From contig PACM01000018.1 of the NCBI GenBank assembly GCA_002700125.1, positions 32,915 to 44,065 on the forward strand: 11,151 nt of DNA, read 5' to 3'. The number at the start of each line of letters is the position of its first letter. The stretch's first letter is position 1. Shown piece by piece: positions 1 through 5,786 of the stretch. The DNA comes from Dehalococcoidia bacterium. Its GTDB lineage: Bacteria > Chloroflexota > Dehalococcoidia > Lucifugimonadales > Lucifugimonadaceae. Below the pieces are notes generated by a model. It saw nothing but the letters and a program-made list of their open reading frames with translations, searched no databases and was not told the DNA's origin. The translations under genes were made by a program, and so were the position numbers.

Positions 1-1914
1 GTAATTAAACAGCTCACTGAACTAGAACTAATGTCCTTGGTAGGAAGGATTCCTTTAGCAGAAGGATCAGGCAGTAGGCAAGCGAACGCTGCGATCGATA
101 GTTCAGTCGAATACAGATGTGTCGACTCAGATTCATTTCTAAACCTGATGTTGAAAACAATAAAAGAAGAAGGGCTTTTCAGTTTCGACACTGAAACATC
201 ATCATTGCACCCTTTTGATTCAGATCTTGTAGGTATTTCGATTTCTACACAAACTCACACAGGTTGGTATCTACCAATAGGGCATAAAAACAATCAAAAT
301 ATATCGCCAGGAGCTCTAGAATTCATTAAAGACGTTTTTAAGGATCCCACAATAGAAAAAGTAGCTCATAATTCTAATTTTGATATGTCAGTTTTAGTAA
401 ACAATGGATTCAAAGTTAATAATTTAACTTTTGACACAATGATTGCTGCGAATCTGCTCGGGAAAAGATCTTTGAGTTTAAAAAATCTTTCTCTAGAACA
501 ATTTAATGAAGAAATGACTCCAATAGAAGATTTAATAGGCAAAGGCAAGGATCAAATATCTTTCTCTGAAGTTCCAGTAAAACTTGCCACAGCGTACTCC
601 TGTGCTGATTCTGATAAAACACTACGCCTGAAGAATATCTTTGAAGAACAATTAAAGAAAAACGGATTGTTAGATGTAATGAAAAATATAGAAATACCTC
701 TTGTGCCTGTGATTGTCAAAATGCAACAGAATGGAGTGTCGGTAAACATAAAAAAACTGAGTAATCTCTCTCATATGCTATCCAAGAGGATTGATATTTT
801 AGAAGAAAAATCTAAATCAATACTTGGTGAAAGAGAAATAAATCTTCGTTCAAGTCAACAATTATCAAAAGTTCTTATTGAAGATCTAGGAGTACCAGAA
901 ACTAAAAAAACTAAAACAGGTTACACAATGGATGCAAGTACGCTTGAGGATCTGTTGTCAAAAAGAGAACAGTTAAATGAAAAAGCCGTCGAACTAATTA
1001 AAATCGTTCTGGAACATAGAGAATTTTCCAAAATAAAATCAACTTATACAGACGCTATTCCAGAATTAATCAATAAAAATACAAGTAAGCTGCATACTTA
1101 TTTCAATCAAGCAGGTACAGCAACCGGTCGCCTATCCAGCAAAGATCCCAATCTACAAAACATACCAGTGAGGACAGAAATCGGAAATGAAGTCCGTAAA
1201 GCATTTGAATCGAATATAGCAGAGAACTGCGTTCTAATGTCAGCTGACTATTCACAGATTGAATTAAAAATTCTGGCTCATCTATCAGAAGAACCCAATC
1301 TTCTTGATGCATTCAAAAATAATGAAGATATTCATGATGCCACTGCAAGAACTATGTACGAAACAGACGATGTCTCAAAAGATCAAAGAAGAATTGCCAA
1401 AATTCTTAATTTCGGTGTAATTTATGGCTTAAGTCCCCATGGAGTCTCTAGACAGACAAATTTATCCAGAGAAGATGGTAAAAAATTTATTGAACTTTAC
1501 TTTGGAAAATACTCAGGCATAAAAAAATACATCGATAGCGTTATTGATTTTGCCAAAAAAAATAAATTTGTAGAAACAATAACGGGCAGGAAAAGAATTC
1601 TAACTGAAATAAATTCTCCAAACTTTCAAGTACGTTCCGCCTCAGAAAGAATGGCCGTCAATATGCCTATTCAAGGAAGTGCTGCTGACGTAATCAAGTT
1701 AGCTATGATAAAAATTGATGAAGAAATCAATAATCAAAAATTAAGCACAAAAATGATAATACAAGTACATGATGAATTGATTTTTGAAGTTCCTCAAGAT
1801 GAAATAGTAACCATGGAGCATATTTTAGAAACTATTATGCCTAACGCGATACAGCTTAAAGTTCCTCTGACTATATCAATATCTCACAATAAAACATGGG
1901 GAGATCTTAAATAA
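1..1914 (+). CDS. polA: DNA polymerase I, 3'-5' exonuclease and polymerase domains (5' end outside window)
   Basis: Template-directed DNA polymerase for Okazaki-fragment maturation and repair. The frame is open from base 1, and the ten codons before the first ATG (31-33) read like the usual end of the Pol I 5'-nuclease domain (L-x-E-L-E-x-x-S-L). This is therefore a 5'-truncated view of a full-length gene, not a free-standing Klenow-type protein. Numbering from the Met at 31: proofreading motifs are present as Exo I D53-T-E55, Exo II N-S-N-F-D near residue 115, and Exo III Y-S-C-A-D near 193, so the exonuclease should be active. Polymerase motif A is D406-Y-S-Q-I-E. The O-helix is R454-x2-K457-x2-N-F461-x3-Y465-G, and motif C is H-D581-E. 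Phe461 is at the position equivalent to E. coli F762. The gene ends with TAA about 80 nt before a tRNA gene. Family assignment is secure; only the missing N-terminus is inferred. Confidence 0.97.
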   Translation, partial: VIKQLTELELMSLVGRIPLAEGSGSRQANAAIDSSVEYRCVDSDSFLNLMLKTIKEEGLFSFDTETSSLHPFDSDLVGISISTQTHTGWYLPIGHKNNQNISPGALEFIKDVFKDPTIEKVAHNSNFDMSVLVNNGFKVNNLTFDTMIAANLLGKRSLSLKNLSLEQFNEEMTPIEDLIGKGKDQISFSEVPVKLATAYSCADSDKTLRLKNIFEEQLKKNGLLDVMKNIEIPLVPVIVKMQQNGVSVNIKKLSNLSHMLSKRIDILEEKSKSILGEREINLRSSQQLSKVLIEDLGVPETKKTKTGYTMDASTLEDLLSKREQLNEKAVELIKIVLEHREFSKIKSTYTDAIPELINKNTSKLHTYFNQAGTATGRLSSKDPNLQNIPVRTEIGNEVRKAFESNIAENCVLMSADYSQIELKILAHLSEEPNLLDAFKNNEDIHDATARTMYETDDVSKDQRRIAKILNFGVIYGLSPHGVSRQTNLSREDGKKFIELYFGKYSGIKKYIDSVIDFAKKNKFVETITGRKRILTEINSPNFQVRSASERMAVNMPIQGSAADVIKLAMIKIDEEINNQKLSTKMIIQVHDELIFEVPQDEIVTMEHILETIMPNAIQLKVPLTISISHNKTWGDLK

Positions 1915-1967
1915 ATAAAGGTCATCGATTTCATTCATTCTTAGTAGATCATGGTCATTATTTTGTG

Positions 1968-1973
1968 TATACT
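1968..1973 (+). promoter_or_regulatory. Candidate -10 box for tRNA-Ser
   Basis: TATACT matches the sigma-70-type -10 consensus at five of six bases and lies 23 nt before the mature tRNA 5' end, which leaves a short 5' leader. No convincing -35 box is seen at 16-18 nt upstream, so the call rests on the -10 and its position alone. Confidence 0.4.
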
Positions 1974-1996
1974 CTTCTATCAGAATTCAATATGAT

Positions 1997-2084
1997 GGAG
2001 CGATGGCTGAGCGGTTTAAGGCGGCAGTCTTGAAAACTGTTGTGCGTTAGCGTACCGGGGGTTCGAATCCCTCTCGCTCCGCCA
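1997..2084 (+). tRNA. tRNA-Ser (anticodon UGA), CCA encoded
   Basis: A full class II tRNA cloverleaf can be folded by eye. The acceptor stem pairs GGAGCGA (1997-2003) with TCGCTCC (2074-2080), followed by discriminator G2081 and a genome-encoded CCA (2082-2084). The D-arm region has the serine-type GCTGAGCGGTTTAAGGC. The anticodon stem CAGT/ACTG encloses the loop CTTGAAA with anticodon TGA at 2031-2033, which reads UCN serine codons. A long variable arm (GTGCG/CGTAC, one G-T pair) sits between the anticodon and T arms, as expected for tRNA-Ser. The T loop is TTCGAAT closed by a five-pair stem containing one G-T. Identity is secure from the anticodon and the long variable arm. Confidence 0.98.
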
Positions 2085-2097
2085 TTACTTGGCATGA

Positions 2098-2117
2098 AAG
2101 TTATATGAATATAACTT
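2098..2117. repeat. Perfect 9-bp inverted repeat downstream of tRNA-Ser
   Basis: AAGTTATAT and ATATAACTT flank a central GA, giving a 20-bp near-perfect palindrome that starts 14 nt after the tRNA CCA. It has no T-run after it and few G-C pairs, so it is a poor intrinsic terminator. It could be a 3'-trailer hairpin for tRNA processing, or a dimeric regulator site ahead of the small ORF at 2191. Confidence 0.5.
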
Positions 2118-2137
2118 ATGAAACTTTAGGCCTGACT

Positions 2138-2177
2138 AAGCAAGCGCCGTTTAGAAATTATGGATCGGTTGCTTTTT
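2138..2177 (+). terminator. Possible intrinsic terminator after tRNA-Ser
   Basis: AAGCAA (2138-2143) pairs with TTGCTT (2169-2174). An inner CCG/CGG (2147-2149 with 2166-2168) extends the stem past a 3-nt bulge. The descending arm runs directly into a T-rich tract (2173-2177, then CTG). The loop is long (about 16 nt), so the stem is of middling stability. It lies between the tRNA and the small ORF at 2191. It may end the tRNA transcript, or be part of the ORF's leader. Confidence 0.35.
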
Positions 2178-2190
2178 CTGTTAAGACATT

Positions 2191-2367
2191 ATGAATCAAA
2201 ACAGAGACTATGACGGAAAAGATAACGAATCATCAGAAGATTTAAAATATCTGAATAAGAAATCTTCTCCTAGAACAGGGCTAATAATAATTGGAATAAT
2301 ATTTATAATAATTCTGACAATCGGATCAATCACGCTTTTAGCGAGTTACTTTTTTCCAAATTTCTAG
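2191..2367 (+). CDS. Small single-pass membrane protein, 58 aa, unrecognised
   Basis: This ATG-to-TAG ORF of 58 residues is not assigned to any family I recognise. Residues 1-29 are hydrophilic and rich in Asp, Glu, Asn, Ser and Lys. Residues 30-54 form one strongly hydrophobic segment rich in Ile and Leu, followed by a four-residue tail. Basic residues (KK at 23-24, R28) lie just before the membrane segment, so the positive-inside rule suggests the charged N-terminus is cytoplasmic. The start has only a weak purine stretch (TTAAGA) before it. The ORF ends 2 nt from the stop of the convergent glycosyltransferase. The protein-like composition (acidic head, basic stop, one clean membrane helix) favours a real gene, but no homology supports it. 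Confidence 0.55.
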   Translation: MNQNRDYDGKDNESSEDLKYLNKKSSPRTGLIIIGIIFIIILTIGSITLLASYFFPNF

Positions 2368-2369
2368 GT

Positions 2370-3563
2370 TTAATCGATTTCTTCTACATTAGAAGATTCC
2401 TGCGTCGTATCTATAACATTCCGATCTTTCCAACGTACATTTCTATATGCAAAAGATAGTACAGAAAAAATGCCGAGTAAAGCTGTCACTATGGTCACTA
2501 TAGGGAAAAATAAACCGTATGTAATCCCCTGTTTAGATCTATATGATGAAATAACCCAAGAAATAGTTAAAGATCCCCATATTAAATAAGTCATTACTTC
2601 CTTAGATCGAGAAAGTCTTATATCTACTAAATCTCCAAAAAGTACTATGAATGGGATCATGCTGCTGGACAGAAATAAGACCCATAATATTAGGAATGGC
2701 ATGATTCTATTATTAAAAAATGGAAAAATTGATTTAGAGAACCCGTCTAAGGCTTCTTTTTCAGAAGAATAAGAAAAAGTTGAAATCCTATCTGTTCCAT
2801 CAAAAAGCTTTAACACTAGCCCATTTCTAGTAATGCTTCTGCCTAATTCAAAATCATCTAATATTTTACTTTTGATGCCCTCATGCCCTCCAATAGACTT
2901 ATAGGCACCTCTTCTAAATAGTAAAAATTGTCCAAATGCTGAAGAAAACATAGGATTTTTGTTTGCAAGGAGTAAAGGGAGGCAAGAAAATATTAACCAA
3001 CCTATGGTGATTGAGATAATCTTATCTACCAAGGTTGAGGTAATCCTCTTTGGAAAAAGTGATATTAAATCGATATCTGAACGTTTCATCTCTGATATCG
3101 TTTCATTGATAAGTGTTGCCTGTAATTTAGTATCAGCATCAACAAATAAGTAGAAATCGCCTTTGGCTAATTTGCTTAGCTGGTGACAAGCCCAATTCTT
3201 TCCTGTCCAGCTTTTAGGAACAGAGGTGCCTTTAACCACTCTTAATCTGTTATCTTCTTGAGAAATCTTTTTCACCAAGCTAAAAGTATCGTCATCAGAC
3301 TCATCATCAAGGACAATTATTTCAATATTGTTATAATCTTGATCGAAAAGAGAATATAGGCATCTCTTTATATTTTCTTGTTCATTCCTTGCTGGTATGA
3401 GTATTGAGACCAAAGCCTCTTCTTTTTCAGAAATTAATGGTTCAGATTTTGCTTTTCTAAAATAAATTAGGTTGAAAATACCAATAATTGCAACAATATT
3501 TGAAAATGCAAATAAAGCATAGAAAATGAACAAAAATAAGCTACCGATAAATCGTTCAATCAT
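2370..3563 (-). CDS. Membrane glycosyltransferase, family 2, HpnB/CrtQ-like
   Basis: Probably transfers a sugar from a nucleotide-sugar to a lipid or isoprenoid acceptor at the cytoplasmic face of the membrane. Numbering is from the Met at 3563 (397 aa). A membrane segment spans about 7-35. The GT-A domain starts at V52-S-I-L-I-P-A-R-N. It contains D86-D-E-S-D, the W119-T-G-K-N-W-A-C-H motif typical of HpnB/CrtQ-type enzymes, the metal-binding D142-A-D144, and acidic D236-D-F-E. Further hydrophobic segments lie near 183-200, 288-310, 325-341 and 350-373, with Y-R-N-V-R-W-K at the end. The first available ATG is at 3590, but 3563 is chosen because it has AAGGAAGG just upstream and overlaps the plsY-like stop as ATGA, showing translational coupling. 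The acceptor cannot be read from sequence; carotenoid, hopanoid or glycerolipid are all possible. Confidence 0.85.
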   Translation of the reverse strand: MIERFIGSLFLFIFYALFAFSNIVAIIGIFNLIYFRKAKSEPLISEKEEALVSILIPARNEQENIKRCLYSLFDQDYNNIEIIVLDDESDDDTFSLVKKISQEDNRLRVVKGTSVPKSWTGKNWACHQLSKLAKGDFYLFVDADTKLQATLINETISEMKRSDIDLISLFPKRITSTLVDKIISITIGWLIFSCLPLLLANKNPMFSSAFGQFLLFRRGAYKSIGGHEGIKSKILDDFELGRSITRNGLVLKLFDGTDRISTFSYSSEKEALDGFSKSIFPFFNNRIMPFLILWVLFLSSSMIPFIVLFGDLVDIRLSRSKEVMTYLIWGSLTISWVISSYRSKQGITYGLFFPIVTIVTALLGIFSVLSFAYRNVRWKDRNVIDTTQESSNVEEID

Positions 3564-4162
3564 TGAACCTTCCTTAATCCTAGAATCCAATCTCGAAATA
3601 TTATTCTCTGATCAAATTCTTTTCTGTGTTTCATCATAACTATTAAGAAGTTAATAATCCAAAAAATTACATATTCCATTCTAAAGTCAAATATTAGAAC
3701 CCAAGAGAGAATCCCAAGAAATCCTAAAATTATGGTCCAGATATGAGTTTTTTGAATTAAGTGGGCTAAAGCCATCAATATACATATCATTGGTATTATC
3801 ATTCCGGAGGAAATAGCAGCCCAAATACCGCAAGTAACACCGAGTGATTTACCACCTTTAAATTTCAAGAAAGGTGTAAAAATACTGCCTAATAAACAAG
3901 ATAAGGAAACTATAACTAGAGGCCAAGATTGTAAATCTGTATAAATGATTGCTACATAAACGGGTAAAAATGCCTTACCGATATCCACAAAGATTGCTGT
4001 AAGGCCTATTTTCCAGCCAGCCATCTTTAGCACATTGGCGCCACCAGGATTCTTATCTCCTACACTTCTTACATCACTTCTTGAAGATAAGAAGCCCAAT
4101 AGTAGAGACCAAGGTATGCTCGCTGATAAAAATGCTATAAGTCCCCAAATAAATATTTCCAT
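3560..4162 (-). CDS. plsY: PlsY-like glycerol-3-phosphate acyltransferase (divergent)
   Basis: PlsY transfers acyl groups from acyl-phosphate to glycerol 3-phosphate in the membrane, the first acylation of phospholipid synthesis. The 200-aa length fits the family. Visible family features are S15-I-P, then R33-S-V-G-D-K-N-P-G-G-A-N-V (the first conserved glycine/asparagine loop), D60-I-G-K-A, and K100-F-K-G-G-K-S-L-G (the second loop, usually FKGGKG). About five hydrophobic segments cover most of the chain. The third conserved region, normally an H-R-x-N-x-x-R-L-x-x-G-x-E type stretch, is eroded: only H179-R180 is clear. Substrate or activity may therefore differ from standard PlsY. The start at 4162 has GAGG upstream. 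It overlaps the downstream glycosyltransferase by 4 nt, suggesting the two act on one lipid. The fold is confident, exact function less so. Confidence 0.82.
   Translation of the reverse strand: MEIFIWGLIAFLSASIPWSLLLGFLSSRSDVRSVGDKNPGGANVLKMAGWKIGLTAIFVDIGKAFLPVYVAIIYTDLQSWPLVIVSLSCLLGSIFTPFLKFKGGKSLGVTCGIWAAISSGMIIPMICILMALAHLIQKTHIWTIILGFLGILSWVLIFDFRMEYVIFWIINFLIVMMKHRKEFDQRIIFRDWILGLRKVQ
3568..3575 (-). promoter_or_regulatory. Ribosome binding site deciding the glycosyltransferase start
   Basis: Read on the minus strand, AAGGAAGG ends 4 nt before the ATG at 3563 and lies inside the 3' end of the plsY-like gene. It supports 3563 over the longer ATG at 3590. Confidence 0.7.
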
Positions 4163-4215
4163 AAAAACCTCGAATAGACCTCACATTAAGGTATTAAAAC
4201 TGAAAGTACAAGTGA

Positions 4216-4416
4216 CTAATTTAGGTAATAAGTGAAAGAGTTGAGACCGAACTCGTAGAGAATTAGCGCTCTAACTATAAAAAATGTGGTGACTAATCCT
4301 ATGACTCCAAAAAGAAAGGCTAAAAAGCTGGCACCCAATAACAGTAACCAAGGATTAATAGTTATCGTTTTCGTATCAGAAGTTTCCATTACTCTTATGT
4401 TATCATTATCTGCCAT
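4216..4416 (-). CDS. Possible small membrane protein, 66 aa, unrecognised
   Basis: This minus-strand ORF encodes an acidic, polar N-terminus (residues 1-20). It is followed by N-P-W and a long hydrophobic stretch (about 22-50) ending at an Arg, then a short polar tail. The family is not recognised. Two starts are possible: ATG at 4416 (66 aa) or ATG at 4389 (57 aa, with AAGAG 2 nt upstream). The frame stays open further upstream but would then run inside dsbB, so a longer form is unlikely. It ends 53 nt before the plsY-like gene on the same strand and could be the first gene of that operon. Reading the other strand here gives a much less protein-like sequence, which favours this strand. No homology supports it. 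Confidence 0.45.
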   Translation of the reverse strand: MADNDNIRVMETSDTKTITINPWLLLLGASFLAFLFGVIGLVTTFFIVRALILYEFGLNSFTYYLN

Positions 4417-4957
4417 GAACGACATTGTCACTGAAGCACTAAATAAAATATTTTCTTTGCTATCTATTCTATCCATAGCATTATCTATTTTAATAGTCCT
4501 TCTACAGTTAATTCTGCCAGAAAAGTTAATGATCAAACAGCGGGCATTCACAATGATTCATTCCAACTCTATATTGTTAGCTTGGGGTATCGCCACATTA
4601 TCTACAATTGGAAGCTTATTTTATTCTGAAATTTCAGGATTCATTCCATGCACATTCTGTTGGTATGAAAGAATAGCCATGTATCCCCTTGTGATAATTC
4701 TTGGGATAGCTACTTTAAAAAAACACCACTATGCTTGGATTTACGCATCACCTTTCTCTTTGATAGGTCTAGTAATTTCAATTTACCATTATCAACTACA
4801 GATGTTTCCTGACCAAAGCTCAGTTTCATGTTCTACCGAGGTGAGTTGCTCTGGATCTTGGATCTTAGAGTTTGGTTTTGTAACTATGCCATTCATGGCA
4901 CTTTCGACATTTTTGCTGATTTCTGTATTACTATTGTCTCCGCAGATAAAAAAATAA
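4415..4957 (+). CDS. dsbB: DsbB/BdbC-type disulfide bond formation protein
   Basis: Integral membrane thiol oxidase that re-oxidises an extracytoplasmic CxxC protein and passes electrons to quinone. Numbering from the ATG at 4415 (180 aa): an extra N-terminal hydrophobic segment spans about 8-34. The family core follows from about residue 50: L-L-A-W, G-S-L-F-Y-S-E-I-S-G-F, the redox pair C79-T-F-C82 followed by W-Y-E-R, and Y-H-Y-Q-L-Q near 124-129. A second pair, C139 and C145, sits in the outer loop, and F-G-F-V-T-M-P-F opens the last helix. All four catalytic cysteines are present. Earlier in-frame ATG (4286) would add an unconvincing extension overlapping the minus-strand ORF. A start near 4553 would give only 134 aa, short for the family. 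No Shine-Dalgarno is visible at 4415. It lies 9 nt upstream of a thioredoxin-like gene, its likely partner. Confidence 0.88.
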   Translation: MNDIVTEALNKIFSLLSILSIALSILIVLLQLILPEKLMIKQRAFTMIHSNSILLAWGIATLSTIGSLFYSEISGFIPCTFCWYERIAMYPLVIILGIATLKKHHYAWIYASPFSLIGLVISIYHYQLQMFPDQSSVSCSTEVSCSGSWILEFGFVTMPFMALSTFLLISVLLLSPQIKK

Positions 4958-4966
4958 TTACCCTCT

Positions 4967-5671
4967 ATGAGCGCTAAAAGAAGAAATAATAATGAAAAGA
5001 AATCTAGTCTGACTCCAATAGTCATTGGAGTAATAGTCACGGTTACTATTCTCTTCTTTGTTGCAATTTTTGTAATGCAACCATCCACTGAGAGTAATGC
5101 ACTAGGAGGAAGTATCAATGTTAAAGGAGATAAGTTACCTGACCTACCATCGAGTTTCAGTCGAGACTGTATTTTCTTTGAGAACTTAAATTATTGTCAG
5201 CAAATGGAACCAGCAGCGAAACTAGACGCACCTGTAATAACTGGAACAGGTTTAGACGGAGAAGCAATTTCAACAGAGATATCTCAACCTAAAATAATCA
5301 TATTTCTAGCTCATTGGTGCCGTCATTGCCAACAAGAAGTTCCGATAATACAACAATGGATTGATGAAAATGGATATCCTGAACCTATAAAAATTTTCGC
5401 CGTTCTAACATCCATAAATTCTACTCAACCAAATTATCCTCCTGATAAATGGTTAAAATCGGAAAATTGGACAATACCCACTTTCTCTGACAATGATCAA
5501 GATGGAGTAGCAAAACATTTCGGAGTTAAAGGTTTTCCTTTTTGGGTACTCATTGATCACCATGGCAAAGTTATAACAAGGCTTGGAGGAGGCTTTACAA
5601 GTGAAGAATTTGAAGGAATTCTAGCTAATACTGTCAATTATGATTCAGTTGAACATGCAGATCACCATTGA
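4967..5671 (+). CDS. Membrane-anchored thioredoxin-like (TlpA/DsbA-type) protein
   Basis: Probable extracytoplasmic thiol-disulfide oxidoreductase of 234 aa. Residues 1-15 are basic and polar, and 16-37 form one membrane anchor with no lipobox, so the rest should face outside. The thioredoxin fold runs from about 87 to 222. It has the active site W117-C118-R-H-C121, and the cis-proline loop G189-F-P191 preceding the strand F-W-V-L-I-D. Two more cysteines, C68 and C77, precede the fold and may form a structural disulfide. The His-containing C-R-H-C and the adjacent dsbB favour an oxidising (DsbA-like) role over cytochrome-c maturation, but this is inference. The C-terminus is His-rich (H230, H233, H234). 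There is no clear Shine-Dalgarno, so translation is probably coupled to dsbB. Confidence 0.85.
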   Translation: MSAKRRNNNEKKSSLTPIVIGVIVTVTILFFVAIFVMQPSTESNALGGSINVKGDKLPDLPSSFSRDCIFFENLNYCQQMEPAAKLDAPVITGTGLDGEAISTEISQPKIIIFLAHWCRHCQQEVPIIQQWIDENGYPEPIKIFAVLTSINSTQPNYPPDKWLKSENWTIPTFSDNDQDGVAKHFGVKGFPFWVLIDHHGKVITRLGGGFTSEEFEGILANTVNYDSVEHADHH

Positions 5672-5701
5672 TTCTGCATAAATTAGATTCATAGTAAATA
5701 T

Positions 5702-5708
5702 AAAGGAG
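5702..5708 (+). promoter_or_regulatory. Strong Shine-Dalgarno of the folE leader ORF
   Basis: AAAGGAG lies 9 nt before the ATG at 5718. It is the clearest Shine-Dalgarno on the plus strand, where most annotated starts have none, so translation very probably initiates at the short leader ORF. Confidence 0.7.
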
Positions 5709-5717
5709 ATCCTCAGA

Positions 5718-5777
5718 ATGCTGATTAAAATACCTCTCGGCGGCCGTCCACTGGTGGTGCTAGGTAAGAACATTTAG
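5718..5777 (+). CDS. 19-codon leader ORF in frame with folE
   Basis: ATG 5718 to TAG 5775-5777 encodes MLIKIPLGGRPLVVLGKNI. It has a strong Shine-Dalgarno. Its middle (CGGCGGCCGTCC and the following GGTGGTG) is much richer in G and C than the surrounding DNA. The stop is in the same frame as folE and only 9 nt separate it from the folE GTG, which has no Shine-Dalgarno of its own. Two readings fit: a leader whose termination delivers ribosomes to folE by reinitiation, or the original folE N-terminus now split by an amber codon. No database relation is recognised. It may also carry RNA structure that matters more than the peptide. Confidence 0.5.
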   Translation: MLIKIPLGGRPLVVLGKNI

Positions 5778-5786
5778 AATGTCATA

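Noticed and set aside
31..1914. polA read as a complete short, Klenow-like polymerase starting at the ATG at 31
   Set aside because: The frame is open through base 1 and the preceding codons resemble the end of a 5'-nuclease domain, so the gene is cut by the window edge.
1997..2190. tRNA-Ser as an integration (att) site of a mobile element
   Set aside because: No integrase, no direct repeat of the tRNA 3' end elsewhere in the window, and flanking genes are housekeeping or metabolic.
3564..3590. Longer glycosyltransferase start at 3590
   Set aside because: The ATG at 3563 has a strong Shine-Dalgarno and the ATGA overlap with the upstream gene.
4286..4414. Longer dsbB start at 4286 (223 aa)
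   Set aside because: The added residues do not look protein-like or family-like, overlap a more plausible minus-strand ORF and have no ribosome binding site; 4415 gives a sensible length and helix order.
5672..5786. Known tetrahydrofolate or preQ1 riboswitch ahead of folE
   Set aside because: I could not match any consensus core I know, and the space between the upstream stop and the Shine-Dalgarno is only about 30 nt.
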